In this document: positions 24,471 to 35,286 of the stretch, in pieces | Position numbering within the stretch: the first letter of the stretch is position 1 | Layout of the letters: every line of letters begins with the position of its first letter | Source of the DNA: Kaistella sp. 97-N-M2 | Lineage (GTDB): Bacteria > Bacteroidota > Bacteroidia > Flavobacteriales > Weeksellaceae | Assembly: GCF_021513235.1 (NCBI RefSeq) | Contig: NZ_CP090976.1 | Location: 2,666,001-2,730,000 of the forward strand | Length of the DNA stretch: 64,000 nucleotides | Direction of reading: 5' to 3' | The notes under the pieces: model-generated | Seen by the model: the letters and a program-made list of their open reading frames with translations, nothing else | What the model was told of the DNA's origin: nothing | The model's database searches: none | Position numbers and translations under genes: made by a program

Positions 24471-24854
24471 TTAAGATTGAAGTCCGTCTAATTCATTCTC
24501 AACATCTTTCACAACTTCAGTTGTTTTAGAGATTGCCTGATCTTTGTATTTGTCGTAACCTTCTTTTACAGACGAAACCACTTTATCGGCTGTATCTTTA
24601 ACCTGCGTAGAGATGTTACCATATTGATCTCTTACTTTACCGGAAACATCCTGATACTGCTCTTTCGCTTTCTCAGCAACTCTTCCGTATTCGTCAACCG
24701 CTTGATTTTTCAAGTCGCCTGCTTTTTCTTTAATCTTCTTTCTGGTTTCTTTACCTTCTTCTGGTGCATAAAGCATTCCTAATACTACACCTGCTGCTGC
24801 ACCTGCAAGAAGTCCTGCTAATACTCCTGCTGCGTTATTTCCTTTTTTAGACAT
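24471..24854 (-). CDS. YtxH domain-containing protein
   Basis: A 127-residue protein with a glycine/alanine-rich membrane segment near the N-terminus (GVLAGLLAGAAAGVVLGMLYAP) and the YtxH hallmark EEGKETRKKIKEKAGDL. A long amphipathic helical tail of about 11-residue apolipoprotein-like repeats follows (VAEKAKEQYQDVSGKVRDQY). YtxH proteins are general-stress-related membrane proteins of unclear mechanism. Codon use looks constrained (near-identical Lys/Glu codons), as in highly expressed genes. Confidence 0.88.
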   Translation of the reverse strand: MSKKGNNAAGVLAGLLAGAAAGVVLGMLYAPEEGKETRKKIKEKAGDLKNQAVDEYGRVAEKAKEQYQDVSGKVRDQYGNISTQVKDTADKVVSSVKEGYDKYKDQAISKTTEVVKDVENELDGLQS

Positions 24855-24955
24855 TTTAGTTATTTTTAATAGTTAGTAATAATGTTTGATGACTCACGTC
24901 TCTTGCGAAGTTGCAATTAATATACCAATCAGCGGAAACGAAATATTAAATTATG

Positions 24956-25630
24956 TTAAATATCTTGAATGTGAGACAATATCAGCGCAATCGTTTCCAT
25001 TTTCGACAAATTGGTGTTATCGATAAGAATTGCATCTTCCGCCTGTCGAAGGGGTGCCACTGTTCTTTCGCTGTCGATCTTATCCCGGTGCACCAGATTT
25101 TCCCGAACCTCCTGTTCGTCGCTTTCGATGCCGAGGGATTGCAGCTCCAGAAATCGTCTTCGTGTGCGCTCGTCGATGCTTGCGGTAAGGAAAAATTTGT
25201 AATCCGCATTCGGCAAAACAACGGTTCCAATATCGCGCCCATCTAAAATAACGCCGCCTTGCTGTGCGATTTCACGTTGGATGTTCAGCAGAAAATCGCG
25301 TACTTCCTTTTGACAGGCAATGAGACTCACGTTCGCAGCAACAGCATTACTTCGGATTTCCATCGAGACATTATTGCCATTCAGGAAAAGCACCAATTCG
25401 CTGTTAAAATTTCTAAATTCTAAATTGATGTGATCCAGTTTTTGAAAAAGGTCCGCAAGATTAATTTCAGAGTTTTCATTCAAACAATTTGTCAGCGCAA
25501 AATAGGTGACTCCACGATACAGCGCACCGGTATCCATATGAAAAAGACCTAGTTTTTCTGCAATAATTTTAGAAATTGAACTTTTTCCGGTGGAGGAATA
25601 GCCGTCGATAGCGATTACGGGTTTTCTCAT
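24956..25630 (-). CDS. cmk: Cytidylate kinase
   Basis: A 224-residue kinase converting CMP or dCMP to the diphosphate. The P-loop is GYSSTGKSS (residues 9-17); MDTGALYRGVTYF and GGVILDGRDIGTVVLPNADYKFFLTAS are the NMP-binding and LID-side signatures. It is downstream of porQ on the same strand, with a 67-bp gap. The cmk-porQ adjacency is common in Bacteroidota and supports both calls. The stop lies at 24956. Confidence 0.96.
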   Translation of the reverse strand: MRKPVIAIDGYSSTGKSSISKIIAEKLGLFHMDTGALYRGVTYFALTNCLNENSEINLADLFQKLDHINLEFRNFNSELVLFLNGNNVSMEIRSNAVAANVSLIACQKEVRDFLLNIQREIAQQGGVILDGRDIGTVVLPNADYKFFLTASIDERTRRRFLELQSLGIESDEQEVRENLVHRDKIDSERTVAPLRQAEDAILIDNTNLSKMETIALILSHIQDI

Positions 25631-25697
25631 ATCGCAAATTTCATCATTTTTTTTGAATTCCGGAAATATAGAGCGTGGAAAGGGGAGGCAGAATTTA

Positions 25698-26696
25698 TTA
25701 TCTTCTGTTACCGCTCAGCTGGATCAGGTCCATCGAAAGTCCAAACATGTTAACGTTGGACGAGTTGTGGTAGCGCACATGCGAATAATCGAAACGGAAA
25801 GAAGATATCTTTATACCGAAACCCGCGGAAAGGCCGGAAAAACTTCGTTGGTCCAAAACAGCCAGTTCGTTTCCGCGGCGTACATTGTAGCCGAAGCGCA
25901 GATTAAAACTTTGCTCCGGGAAAAGTTCTGCACCAAAAGACAAATGATCCGCCACTTTTCGCGACCAGCGAATCTCCTGCCCGTTGTTATTAAAATCCTG
26001 AGAAATGTTTAATTTTTGCAGATCGTGTGCTGTAACCGTTAGCGCTACAGGAAATTCATCCAGAATTTTCGTGTAGCCTAAATCCACGCGGAAAGCTACG
26101 TTTTCCCTTACACCGTTAAATGGCTTAAACTGATACCCGAAATTTCGAAAAACCAAAGCTAAAGTTTCTTTCGTCTTTTCTTTGTAGTACGTTACACCCG
26201 CGCTCCCGACTACCGCCATGGACGTAAAATTGTCGATTTTTGAGGTAACGAAATTCGCGCTTCCCGCAATGGTCCAGTTATCATCAAACTGATAGGCATA
26301 CCCCGCACCAACCGTCGCGTCGAAGGCACCAAATTCTCCATCGATGGTTGCACTTTCGTCTGTCCGCGGAATTCTGCCATAGTCCATATACTTTGCGTTG
26401 AAGGAGATCAAATGTCCTTCTTCCAAATCCTTTACAAAGGAAATGGTGCCGTATTTCGAATCTGCCAGGTAGGAGGCATAGTTCACTGAAATCATTTGAT
26501 CCTGATCTAAATTCATCAACCCGGGATTAACTGCCGCGAAACTTACATCGTAATCCCGCACCGATACGGCGTCGCCACCCAAAGCGGCCTGTCTCGCAGA
26601 TACCGGAATATTGAGGAAAGGATAAACGTTTGTTCCTTCCTGTGCAAACAAAATGGTAGCGGCAAACAGCAGAGGAATAAGGGTGATTTTTTTCAA
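25698..26696 (-). CDS. porQ: Type IX secretion system protein PorQ
   Basis: A 332-residue outer-membrane beta-barrel protein with signal peptide MKKITLIPLLFAATILFAQ. The start of the mature protein (YPFLNIPVSARQAALGGDAVSV) matches the PorV/PorQ branch of the FadL-like barrel family, and the neighbour cmk supports PorQ. PorQ is part of the type IX secretion attachment complex, in which PorV carries substrates and PorU cleaves their C-terminal signals. This implies that the organism exports adhesins or enzymes through type IX secretion. Confidence 0.88.
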   Translation of the reverse strand: MKKITLIPLLFAATILFAQEGTNVYPFLNIPVSARQAALGGDAVSVRDYDVSFAAVNPGLMNLDQDQMISVNYASYLADSKYGTISFVKDLEEGHLISFNAKYMDYGRIPRTDESATIDGEFGAFDATVGAGYAYQFDDNWTIAGSANFVTSKIDNFTSMAVVGSAGVTYYKEKTKETLALVFRNFGYQFKPFNGVRENVAFRVDLGYTKILDEFPVALTVTAHDLQKLNISQDFNNNGQEIRWSRKVADHLSFGAELFPEQSFNLRFGYNVRRGNELAVLDQRSFSGLSAGFGIKISSFRFDYSHVRYHNSSNVNMFGLSMDLIQLSGNRR

Positions 26697-26793
26697 ATGA
26701 AGGAATCTGGTGACAAAAATAATTCTTTTATATAATTTTCGAAAATATTTCTCTGTAAATATAAATCTATAAACGAAATTATTTGGGTTTCCT

Positions 26794-26801
26794 TATATTT
26801 G
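26794..26801 (+). promoter_or_regulatory. -7 box of pyrH-frr
   Basis: TATATTTG is a full match to TAnnTTTG, 30 nt before the pyrH ATG. The spacing to the nearest TTG is wrong, so the -33 box is unassigned. Confidence 0.5.
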
Positions 26802-26831
26802 CCCTGCAAAAAAGGCAATAAAATAAAAAAA

Positions 26832-27545
26832 ATGAAATACAAAAGAATTCTACTCAAACTCAGCGGTGAGGCGCTAATGGGAAACCGATCTTACGGAATT
26901 GATAATGACCGCCTAAAAGAGTATGCCGAGGAAATTAAAAAGGTTGTAGATATGGGTTGCGAAGTGGCGATCGTGATTGGTGGAGGAAACATTTTCCGTG
27001 GTTTGGCCGGCGCTGCAAAAGGGATGGATAGAGTTCAGGGCGATTATATGGGAATGTTGGCCACCGTGATCAACGGCATGGCTTTACAAGGCGCTTTGGA
27101 AGATGCCGGAATCTTCACGCGTCTTCAGTCTGCAATCGAGATGGACAAAGTAGCCGAGCCCTTCATCAAAAGAAAAGCAACGCGTCATTTAGAAAAGGGC
27201 AGAGTTGTAATTTTCGGTGCAGGTACCGGAAATCCTTACTTTACCACCGATACCGCTGCTACGTTGCGCGCCATTGAAATTGGTGCTGATGTTATTTTAA
27301 AAGGTACCAGAGTTGACGGAATTTATGATTCAGATCCTGAAAAAAATGCAGATGCGGTAAAATATAATTCTTTAACTTTCGACGAGGTTTTCGAAAAAGG
27401 GTTAAAGGTAATGGATATGACCGCTTTTACTTTGAGCCACGAAAATAAATTACCGATTATTGTGTTTGATATGAATAAGGACGGAAATCTTTTAAAAATC
27501 GTGGAAGGCGAAAACATTGGAACACTGGTAACTGTTACTAATTAG
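26832..27545 (+). CDS. pyrH: UMP kinase
   Basis: A 237-residue amino-acid-kinase-fold enzyme making UDP from UMP. The start at 26832 ([17 protein letters not shown]) is the family start; the 11 extra residues from 26799 are not conserved. [27 protein letters not shown] and [12 protein letters not shown] are the nucleotide and substrate loops. It forms an operon with frr (39-bp gap), a widespread arrangement. Confidence 0.97.
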   Translation: MKYKRILLKLSGEALMGNRSYGIDNDRLKEYAEEIKKVVDMGCEVAIVIGGGNIFRGLAGAAKGMDRVQGDYMGMLATVINGMALQGALEDAGIFTRLQSAIEMDKVAEPFIKRKATRHLEKGRVVIFGAGTGNPYFTTDTAATLRAIEIGADVILKGTRVDGIYDSDPEKNADAVKYNSLTFDEVFEKGLKVMDMTAFTLSHENKLPIIVFDMNKDGNLLKIVEGENIGTLVTVTN

Positions 27546-27584
27546 AAAAAAAGGGAGGTAAACCTTAACTAGAAATAAAAATTT

Positions 27585-28139
27585 ATGGAAGATTTAGAAC
27601 TTATTGCAGATATGGTGAAGCAGGAAATGGATGCTGCCATTAAACATTTGGATCACGCTTTTCAAAAAATTAGAGCCGGCCGCGCGTCTACAACCATGGT
27701 TCAGGATGTGATGGTCGAATATTACGGCGCACCGACCCCGCTGAATCAAGTGGCGAATGTGATGGTTCCCGATGCGATGACGATTTCCATTCAGCCCTGG
27801 GACAAAACTGCCATTGGCGCCATCGAAAAAGCCATCATCAATTCAAATCTGGGTTTTGCACCGATGAATAATGGCGAAAACATTATTTTAAATGTGCCAC
27901 CATTAACCGAAGAACGCAGACGCGAACTGGCCAAAAGTGCCAAAAGCGAGTCCGATGCAACTAAAGTTACCGTGCGTAACGCCAGACAGGAAGGCATGAA
28001 AGATCTTCGCAAACTCGAAGGGGTTTCGGAAGATCTTATTAAAGATGAAGAGGCGAAAATTCAGATACTGACCGATAATTATGTAAAATTATGCGACGAT
28101 CATTTAAAAGTGAAAGAAGCAGAGATTATGAAGGTCTGA
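27585..28139 (+). CDS. frr: Ribosome recycling factor
   Basis: A 184-residue protein of standard length. The tRNA-mimic three-helix bundle includes FQKIRAGRASTTMVQDVMVEYYG, and the beta domain IQPWDKTAIGAIEKAIINSN with LNVPPLTEERRREL. With EF-G it splits post-termination ribosomes. It is the last gene of the pyrH-frr operon, closed by the strong hairpin at 28157-28189. Confidence 0.97.
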   Translation: MEDLELIADMVKQEMDAAIKHLDHAFQKIRAGRASTTMVQDVMVEYYGAPTPLNQVANVMVPDAMTISIQPWDKTAIGAIEKAIINSNLGFAPMNNGENIILNVPPLTEERRRELAKSAKSESDATKVTVRNARQEGMKDLRKLEGVSEDLIKDEEAKIQILTDNYVKLCDDHLKVKEAEIMKV

Positions 28140-28156
28140 TTTATGCCGATAAATAG

Positions 28157-28189
28157 AAAAGCCGTTTCAATTTTTTTGAAACGGCTTTT
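28157..28189. terminator. Bidirectional terminator after frr
   Basis: GCCGTTTCAA and TTGAAACGGC form a ten-pair stem with five T in the loop, extended by AAAA/TTTT on the outside. It serves frr and probably the converging oxidoreductase gene. Confidence 0.85.
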
Positions 28190-28246
28190 AATTTTTCTAA
28201 AATGTTACTCCAAGCACTATACTTCCATCATCAACCATTCTTCATT

Positions 28247-28900
28247 TCATTTTCCCTTCTCTGCAAAACTGAAAATATTCCCCAGTTTAATTTTGGAGTA
28301 GCCGTTGGATTTTATTTTGGATGCATTAATCATGGCCTGCGCTAAAACATCGGTTGGTAAAGGTTTTTGATGCGTAAGGATACCGAATTTATTTGCAAAT
28401 TTGATGATTTTTCCGCCTAAAACTTCGCCGGTGCGTTCCGTATCTTTGCGCTCCAACATTCCGGGTTGAAATATGGTGATTTTATTAAAATGAAGGTTTT
28501 TCACGCTTTCTTCCAGGTCGCCTTTCATTTTGGAATAGAAAATTTTTGACTTCGGCGACGCACCGTAAGAGGAAACCAAAATATAATCTTCCACGCCGTT
28601 TTCTTTGGCCGTTTTTGCAAAGTTATACTGATAATCGTAGTCGACTTTGCGCTGCTCTTCTTTGCTTCCGGCATTTTTCAGCGTGGTGCCGAGACAGGAA
28701 AAAGCCACATCGCCCTGTACGAGATCTCTCCATTCCGCGGGTTTATCGAAGTCGACAAGATGATTTTTTAATTTCGGATTTTCTGTTTCTAAAGGTTTCC
28801 GCACGAAAACATTCACTTCCTCATAGTCGGGATCATTCAATAATTGTTTGACCAAATCTTTTCCTGTAGCGCCGGTGGCGCCGATAACGAGTGCTTTCAT
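28247..28900 (-). CDS. NAD(P)H-binding atypical SDR protein
   Basis: A 217-residue Rossmann protein. GATGATGKDLVKQLL is the nucleotide loop, and VSSYGASPKSKIFYSKMKGDLE carries the YxxxK of an atypical SDR. The order and length match the YraR/HTATIP2-like group (NAD(P)-binding domain PF13460). The substrate is unknown. It is divergent from the next gene, with a 112-bp gap containing a -7 box for that gene. Confidence 0.85.
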   Translation of the reverse strand: MKALVIGATGATGKDLVKQLLNDPDYEEVNVFVRKPLETENPKLKNHLVDFDKPAEWRDLVQGDVAFSCLGTTLKNAGSKEEQRKVDYDYQYNFAKTAKENGVEDYILVSSYGASPKSKIFYSKMKGDLEESVKNLHFNKITIFQPGMLERKDTERTGEVLGGKIIKFANKFGILTHQKPLPTDVLAQAMINASKIKSNGYSKIKLGNIFSFAEKGK

Positions 28901-28955
28901 TTTATAACGGGACTGAATATTGAGTGATTAGCAAAATTCTAAGTTTTAAAACTAC

Positions 28956-28963
28956 TAAATTTG
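28956..28963 (+). promoter_or_regulatory. -7 box of the MmcQ/YjbR gene
   Basis: TAAATTTG matches TAnnTTTG, 49 nt before the start codon. Confidence 0.4.
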
Positions 28964-29012
28964 AATTGAAAATTATTATTTCTTACCAATTAACTTACTA
29001 TTCCTTAAAAAG

Positions 29013-29357
29013 ATGGACGCGAACCAAATTCTCGATCATTGTCTCGCCAGGAAAGGCGTGGTGGAGACTTTCCCTTTCAACCCCGAAACGCTTGTGCTGA
29101 AAGTAGGAGGCAAGATGTTTCTGCTAATGCCTTTGGAGACACAACCTTTGACCATTTCCGTGAAAACCGACCCGGAATGGAGCGCAGAACTTCGGGAGCA
29201 GCATCCGCAGGTCACCGGCGCTTATCACATGAACAAAACGCACTGGAATTCGGTGCTTTGTGAGGGTTTAAAACCGGATTTGATTTTAAAACTCATCGAT
29301 CACTCTTATGATCTTGTTGTCGCGTCACTGCCAAAAAAGATCCGCGGAGAACTTTGA
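29013..29357 (+). CDS. MmcQ/YjbR family protein (CyaY-like fold)
   Basis: A 114-residue protein of the standard MmcQ/YjbR length. FPFNPETLVLKVGGKMFLLM, ISVKTDPEWSAELREQHP and HMNKTHWNSV are the conserved blocks. The fold resembles the double-wing DNA-binding and frataxin-like proteins, but no biological role is settled. It stands alone between an SDR gene and ribF. Confidence 0.88.
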   Translation: MDANQILDHCLARKGVVETFPFNPETLVLKVGGKMFLLMPLETQPLTISVKTDPEWSAELREQHPQVTGAYHMNKTHWNSVLCEGLKPDLILKLIDHSYDLVVASLPKKIRGEL

Positions 29358-29466
29358 AAGTAGTAAGTTTTTTTTCGATCAATTTATATGAAAAATTCTT
29401 AAAAATCAATTCAAAAATCAGCCAGATCTGCGCGCAAAAACTTTTTGGTTTTATCGTTTCAAAGTT

Positions 29467-31998
<2,532 letters not shown>

Positions 31999-32011
31999 TA
32001 AATTTTAAATG

Positions 32012-32075
32012 TTAGATTTTAGATTTTAGATTGAGGGATCATTTAGAATTTAAAATCTACAATCTATAATTTTAG
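32012..32075 (+). repeat. AT-rich heptamer repeat and potential hairpin before atpC
   Basis: The heptamer TTAGATT occurs three times in tandem at 32012-32032. The following bases contain AAAATCTACAATCTA, which can pair with it. The segment fills the atpD-atpC gap and ends directly before the atpC ATG. A similar ATTTAAAAT..ACAA..ATAATTT block precedes the glucosidase gene at about 37122-37143. Confidence 0.5.
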
Positions 32076-32078
32076 ATA

Positions 32079-32360
32079 ATGAATATAAAAATATTAACCC
32101 CGGAATTTGTAATTTTTGAAGGCGAAGTGAATTCGGTTTTGCTTCCCGGTAAAAACGGCGATTTCCATATCATGAAAGATCACGCAGCCATCGTTGCATC
32201 GTTAACTGGCGGGAAAGTGAGAGTTTTCACGAACCAAATTGATGAAAGCTTCGAAAAGCATTTCACCAGAGAAAACGAAAAGGAAAGTGTATTTTCTTTT
32301 CCGGTGAAGAGTGGTGTTATCGAATTCAACAATAACAAAGGAATTATTCTCGCAGAGTAA
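32079..32360 (+). CDS. atpC: F1Fo ATP synthase subunit epsilon, short form
   Basis: A 93-residue protein comprising only the N-terminal beta-sandwich (IKILTPEFVIFEGEVNSVLLPGKNGDFHI, given here as two joined strands, then GVIEFNNNKGIILAE). E. coli epsilon has about 139 residues; the two-helix C-terminal domain that inhibits ATP hydrolysis is absent. This short form is usual in this phylum. It is the second and last gene of the operon, closed by the terminator at 32381-32414. Confidence 0.94.
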   Translation: MNIKILTPEFVIFEGEVNSVLLPGKNGDFHIMKDHAAIVASLTGGKVRVFTNQIDESFEKHFTRENEKESVFSFPVKSGVIEFNNNKGIILAE

Positions 32361-32380
32361 TTTCCTTATTAAGTCCTATA

Positions 32381-32414
32381 AAGTCCCGCCTCGAAAGAAG
32401 CGGGACTTTTTTTT
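32381..32414 (+). terminator. Terminator of atpD-atpC
   Basis: AAGTCCCGC and GCGGGACTT pair around a ten-base loop and lead into a run of T. It overlaps the last two bases of the converging EamA gene. Confidence 0.9.
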
Positions 32415-33279
32415 ATTTGGTGACCGAAAGAATAAATGCCGAAAGAATTCCAAGACCAATACCAATTTTTTGATACTGCGCCAAACGTTCTTTCTGATAC
32501 AGCTTGGAAATGAGTAAACCGAGGATGGGCTCAATCAATCCGATAATCGCAAAAAGTATGATGCTCATATTGGCAAGTGCGAAATTCAGGCAGAAGGTTC
32601 CCAAAGTTCCCAGAAAAATAAGCAGTCCGATTTCTTTTTTAGTGGTAGAACTGATATTTCGGAGATTCAATTTTGCAGGATCAAAAAAGAATAAAACAAA
32701 GCTGAGTGAAAATACCGTGAATTCCAAAACGGCGCAAAAAAGTACGGGTCCTAATTTTTCGATAAACGGAACGTATAAATAAGCAGTGGACCAAAATATT
32801 TTTGCCAAAACGGTGTAGAGCAATCCTTTGGACAAAAATGATGCTTTCTTTCTGGCTGAAACTTCAATCAGCGAAACGCCAATGAGAACCACAATGCACA
32901 GAAAGATTTTTAAAGCTGAAATTTCTTCGCCATAAAGAAAATAACCCGCTGCAACACCAATGATCAGACCGATTTTTCCGAAACCAATCGTGTTGGAAAC
33001 CTGCGTATGTTTCATAGATTGCAGAAAGAAAAAAAGCCCAAAATAATTTACAGCGCAGATTCCCGCCGTTTGCATCACGTCGATCCAGGAAAACTGAGTT
33101 TTCGGGATAATCTGAAGTCCGGTAAGTACAAAATAACTGCTGAAAAAAATAAGAAAACAACATGCGCTCCGAATTAAGATCAACGGTAAAGTTCCAACTT
33201 CATTTCGCGGATTTTTCCACAAAACATTGGTCGTTCCGTAACTTATATGTCCCAGAATTGTGATAAAAATCGCTAACAT
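32413..33279 (-). CDS. EamA (DMT superfamily) transporter
   Basis: A 288-residue protein with about ten membrane segments in two five-helix EamA repeats (first repeat from FITILGHISYGTTNVLWK, second from GLLYTVLAKIFWSTAYLY). Such carriers export amino acids or other metabolites; the cargo is not predictable. Its ATG shares one base with the stop TAA of the upstream regulator gene (TAATG), so the two are translated together. The regulator therefore probably controls this exporter as well as the divergent lipoproteins. Confidence 0.88.
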   Translation of the reverse strand: MLAIFITILGHISYGTTNVLWKNPRNEVGTLPLILIRSACCFLIFFSSYFVLTGLQIIPKTQFSWIDVMQTAGICAVNYFGLFFFLQSMKHTQVSNTIGFGKIGLIIGVAAGYFLYGEEISALKIFLCIVVLIGVSLIEVSARKKASFLSKGLLYTVLAKIFWSTAYLYVPFIEKLGPVLFCAVLEFTVFSLSFVLFFFDPAKLNLRNISSTTKKEIGLLIFLGTLGTFCLNFALANMSIILFAIIGLIEPILGLLISKLYQKERLAQYQKIGIGLGILSAFILSVTK

Positions 33280-34454
33280 TAAATGGTGTTAAAATAGGTG
33301 AATTGCGTTCTTTCGACCAAGATTTGAAATCTTTCTTTAAAATCTTTTCGTTCGGGAAATAATTGCTTTCCTAAATAGTAATATTGCAGCTCAAAATATA
33401 TTTTACTGTCAAAAGAAAAAGATTTTGAGTCGTTAATATCAATAGGAAGGGTATCAAAAATTCTCAGTGCTTCCTCCCTTTTATCCATTTTAAAAAGCGT
33501 AGTTGCGCGCGTAATTTTATACAGATAAAGTTGCGGCTTGAGATGTTGATTTTCTTCGACACATATTTGAAGTTGTTTTTCTGACGGAATTTCAGTGAAA
33601 TATTGATCAGCCATTTCATATTGTTTTAAAATGTTCAGAAGATTACTGACGTAGGTGCAGAAGACGATTTGATCCGCGAATGATTCGCCCCGATTTTCAA
33701 CTATATTTCTGAATTTATAGCCAGAAATCTTCGCAGTATCAATATTTATTGAATGCAGAAAAGTATGAATATGTTTTGCGATGGAATATCTCGCTTCCGG
33801 AAAAACAATAAATTCACCGCTTTCTTTTCGCATTTTTATCACAGACTTTTCAATCATTTTCATCAGATGGTCTGCTTCGTCAATTTTTAATTGCTCCGAC
33901 ATAAATTTTCCAAAGTAAATAAATGCGTAAGCAAAAACCTTTACGTGCGCTTTACTGCTTATTTTGGCCAGTTTTAAAAGGGCGTCCTGATAATTTTCCT
34001 GTGCAATATGACCATAAGACGGATGCCACGCGACAACGTATTCCAGCGCTTCTTCATTTTCGAAAAATCGCTTTACAAATTCTTTCAAATCAACGGGATT
34101 GGAAAGAATTTTCTGGGCAAAATAATAATTTGCTTTTTGAAATCTGTTCTCATTAAGCGAAGTCCCTTTTCCTTTTACACTGCCGTAATAAATGTCCAAA
34201 AGTTCAAAATCCATGGTGGGTTTATCACTGTTTGAATTTTCGCAGAAATCCCGAAAACTTTTATAGCCCAATCTTTCCGAAATAAGATTTAAGGTAGAAT
34301 TCCGCAGTAGGCTTTCATTTTTAATCTTACCCAAAAATCTTCGCAGCGAATTTTTTGAAATGCCAATATTAATGGCGAGATTCTCCAGTCCCTTGGTCGT
34401 AGAAACATTGCTGAAATAAACATTCTCGAATTCCTTTCTCAATTTATCGATCAT
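33279..34454 (-). CDS. Putative transcriptional regulator with N-terminal HTH and C-terminal helical repeats
   Basis: A 391-residue cytoplasmic protein. Residues 16-65 look like an XRE-type helix-turn-helix (TTKGLENLAINIGISKNSLR, then RFLGKI, then LISERLGYKSFRDFCE). Residues of about 95-391 are almost wholly helical, with TPR-like pairs (DALLKLAKISSKAHVKVFAY, MDKREEALRIFDTLP). HTH plus TPR is also the layout of Gram-positive RRNPP peptide receptors, but no direct homology is claimed. The start at ATG 34454 (MIDKLRKEF) is preferred to 34502. It is coupled to the EamA gene and divergent from a lipoprotein cluster. A direct-repeat site lies in the shared promoter. Confidence 0.7.
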   Translation of the reverse strand: MIDKLRKEFENVYFSNVSTTKGLENLAINIGISKNSLRRFLGKIKNESLLRNSTLNLISERLGYKSFRDFCENSNSDKPTMDFELLDIYYGSVKGKGTSLNENRFQKANYYFAQKILSNPVDLKEFVKRFFENEEALEYVVAWHPSYGHIAQENYQDALLKLAKISSKAHVKVFAYAFIYFGKFMSEQLKIDEADHLMKMIEKSVIKMRKESGEFIVFPEARYSIAKHIHTFLHSINIDTAKISGYKFRNIVENRGESFADQIVFCTYVSNLLNILKQYEMADQYFTEIPSEKQLQICVEENQHLKPQLYLYKITRATTLFKMDKREEALRIFDTLPIDINDSKSFSFDSKIYFELQYYYLGKQLFPERKDFKERFQILVERTQFTYFNTI

Positions 34455-34496
34455 ACTGCAAATTACTCTATTTACCCGTCCTGCTACAAATATTAT

Positions 34497-34542
34497 GGGC
34501 AAATTTGGGCATAATTTAGAGTAGACAAACTTACTAAATTTG
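34497..34542 (+). promoter_or_regulatory. Direct-repeat element plus -7 box, copy 1
   Basis: GGGCAAATTT (34497-34506) is followed directly by GGGCATAATTT (34507-34517), and the -7 box TAAATTTG lies at 34535-34542. No TTG sits at the -33 position, which suggests an activator-dependent promoter. A second copy with the same spacing is at 35917-35962. Repeat units one helical turn apart suit a dimeric regulator. Confidence 0.6.
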
Positions 34543-34568
34543 CTCTTTAACTTAATTAAATTTTTAAA

Positions 34569-35024
34569 ATGAAAAAAGTTTTATTATCGCTTGCAATGGT
34601 CACTTTAATAATCTCGTGCAAAAAATCAGATGATGAGCAAAAATTTGCTGCAACAACTGTTTCCGCATCTTTACAAGAAGATAATGGCCAGGCCAATAAC
34701 TTAAATAACACAGATGATGAGATTTTAGAGTCAAATCATTCCATCAATTCCCAGATAGCTAGTAAGACAAACAATATTGACGTAATGTTAGACGATTACG
34801 ATAAATACGTCGACCAATACTTACTATTTATAGGTAAAATGGGCGATCGCTCCGATATGAGTGTAATGTCTGAATATCCAGCTCTAATCGAGAAAGGGCA
34901 ACAATGGACAGAAAACATGGAGAAAGCTGAAAAAAAACAGGATTTTACTCCGGCGCAAATGAGAAGAATGTTGGAAATCCAAAATAAGATGACACAGGCA
35001 GTTAGCAAGATAGAATTTAATTAA
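34569..35024 (+). CDS. Hypothetical lipoprotein
   Basis: A 151-residue protein with a lipoprotein signal (MKKVLLSLAMVTLIISCKKS, Cys17). After a low-complexity Asn/Ser/Asp linker the second half is helical (NNIDVMLDDYDKYVDQYLLF, then FTPAQMRRMLEIQNKM). I do not recognise a family. It is the first gene transcribed away from the HTH regulator, behind the direct-repeat promoter, and heads a three-gene set of exported products. Confidence 0.75.
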   Translation: MKKVLLSLAMVTLIISCKKSDDEQKFAATTVSASLQEDNGQANNLNNTDDEILESNHSINSQIASKTNNIDVMLDDYDKYVDQYLLFIGKMGDRSDMSVMSEYPALIEKGQQWTENMEKAEKKQDFTPAQMRRMLEIQNKMTQAVSKIEFN

Positions 35025-35105
35025 TACCAAAAATAGAGCTCAGAGACTACTAAAACGAGGCGCTGCGGAAAAGCCAAACGAGTAGGAAATATTACTTAAA
35101 TCAAA

Positions 35106-35237
35106 ATGAAATATCTAATTATAATTTTAGGAGCCACTATACTGGGTTCTCTTTCTTTAGCAGCTGATGCAGCTCTTTTTTCTAAAGAGACTGAAGGAAA
35201 TTACTCTGGTAAAGAAGAAAATGAAAAATTCCAATAA
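35106..35237 (+). CDS. Small secreted peptide (43 residues)
   Basis: This ORF starts MKYLIIILGATILGSLSLAA, a convincing signal peptide with a possible cleavage site after ADA. It ends with a short, acidic and polar segment (LFSKETEGNYSGKEENEKFQ). It sits between two lipoprotein genes on the same strand, with an A-rich leader. The mature product would be only about 20 residues. I do not recognise it. A signal peptide, toxin-like peptide or lost longer gene are all possible. Confidence 0.6.
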   Translation: MKYLIIILGATILGSLSLAADAALFSKETEGNYSGKEENEKFQ

Positions 35238-35286
35238 GCATATTTAAAAGAAATGGTAAAATGCAAATAATTTTACTTTACTTATT

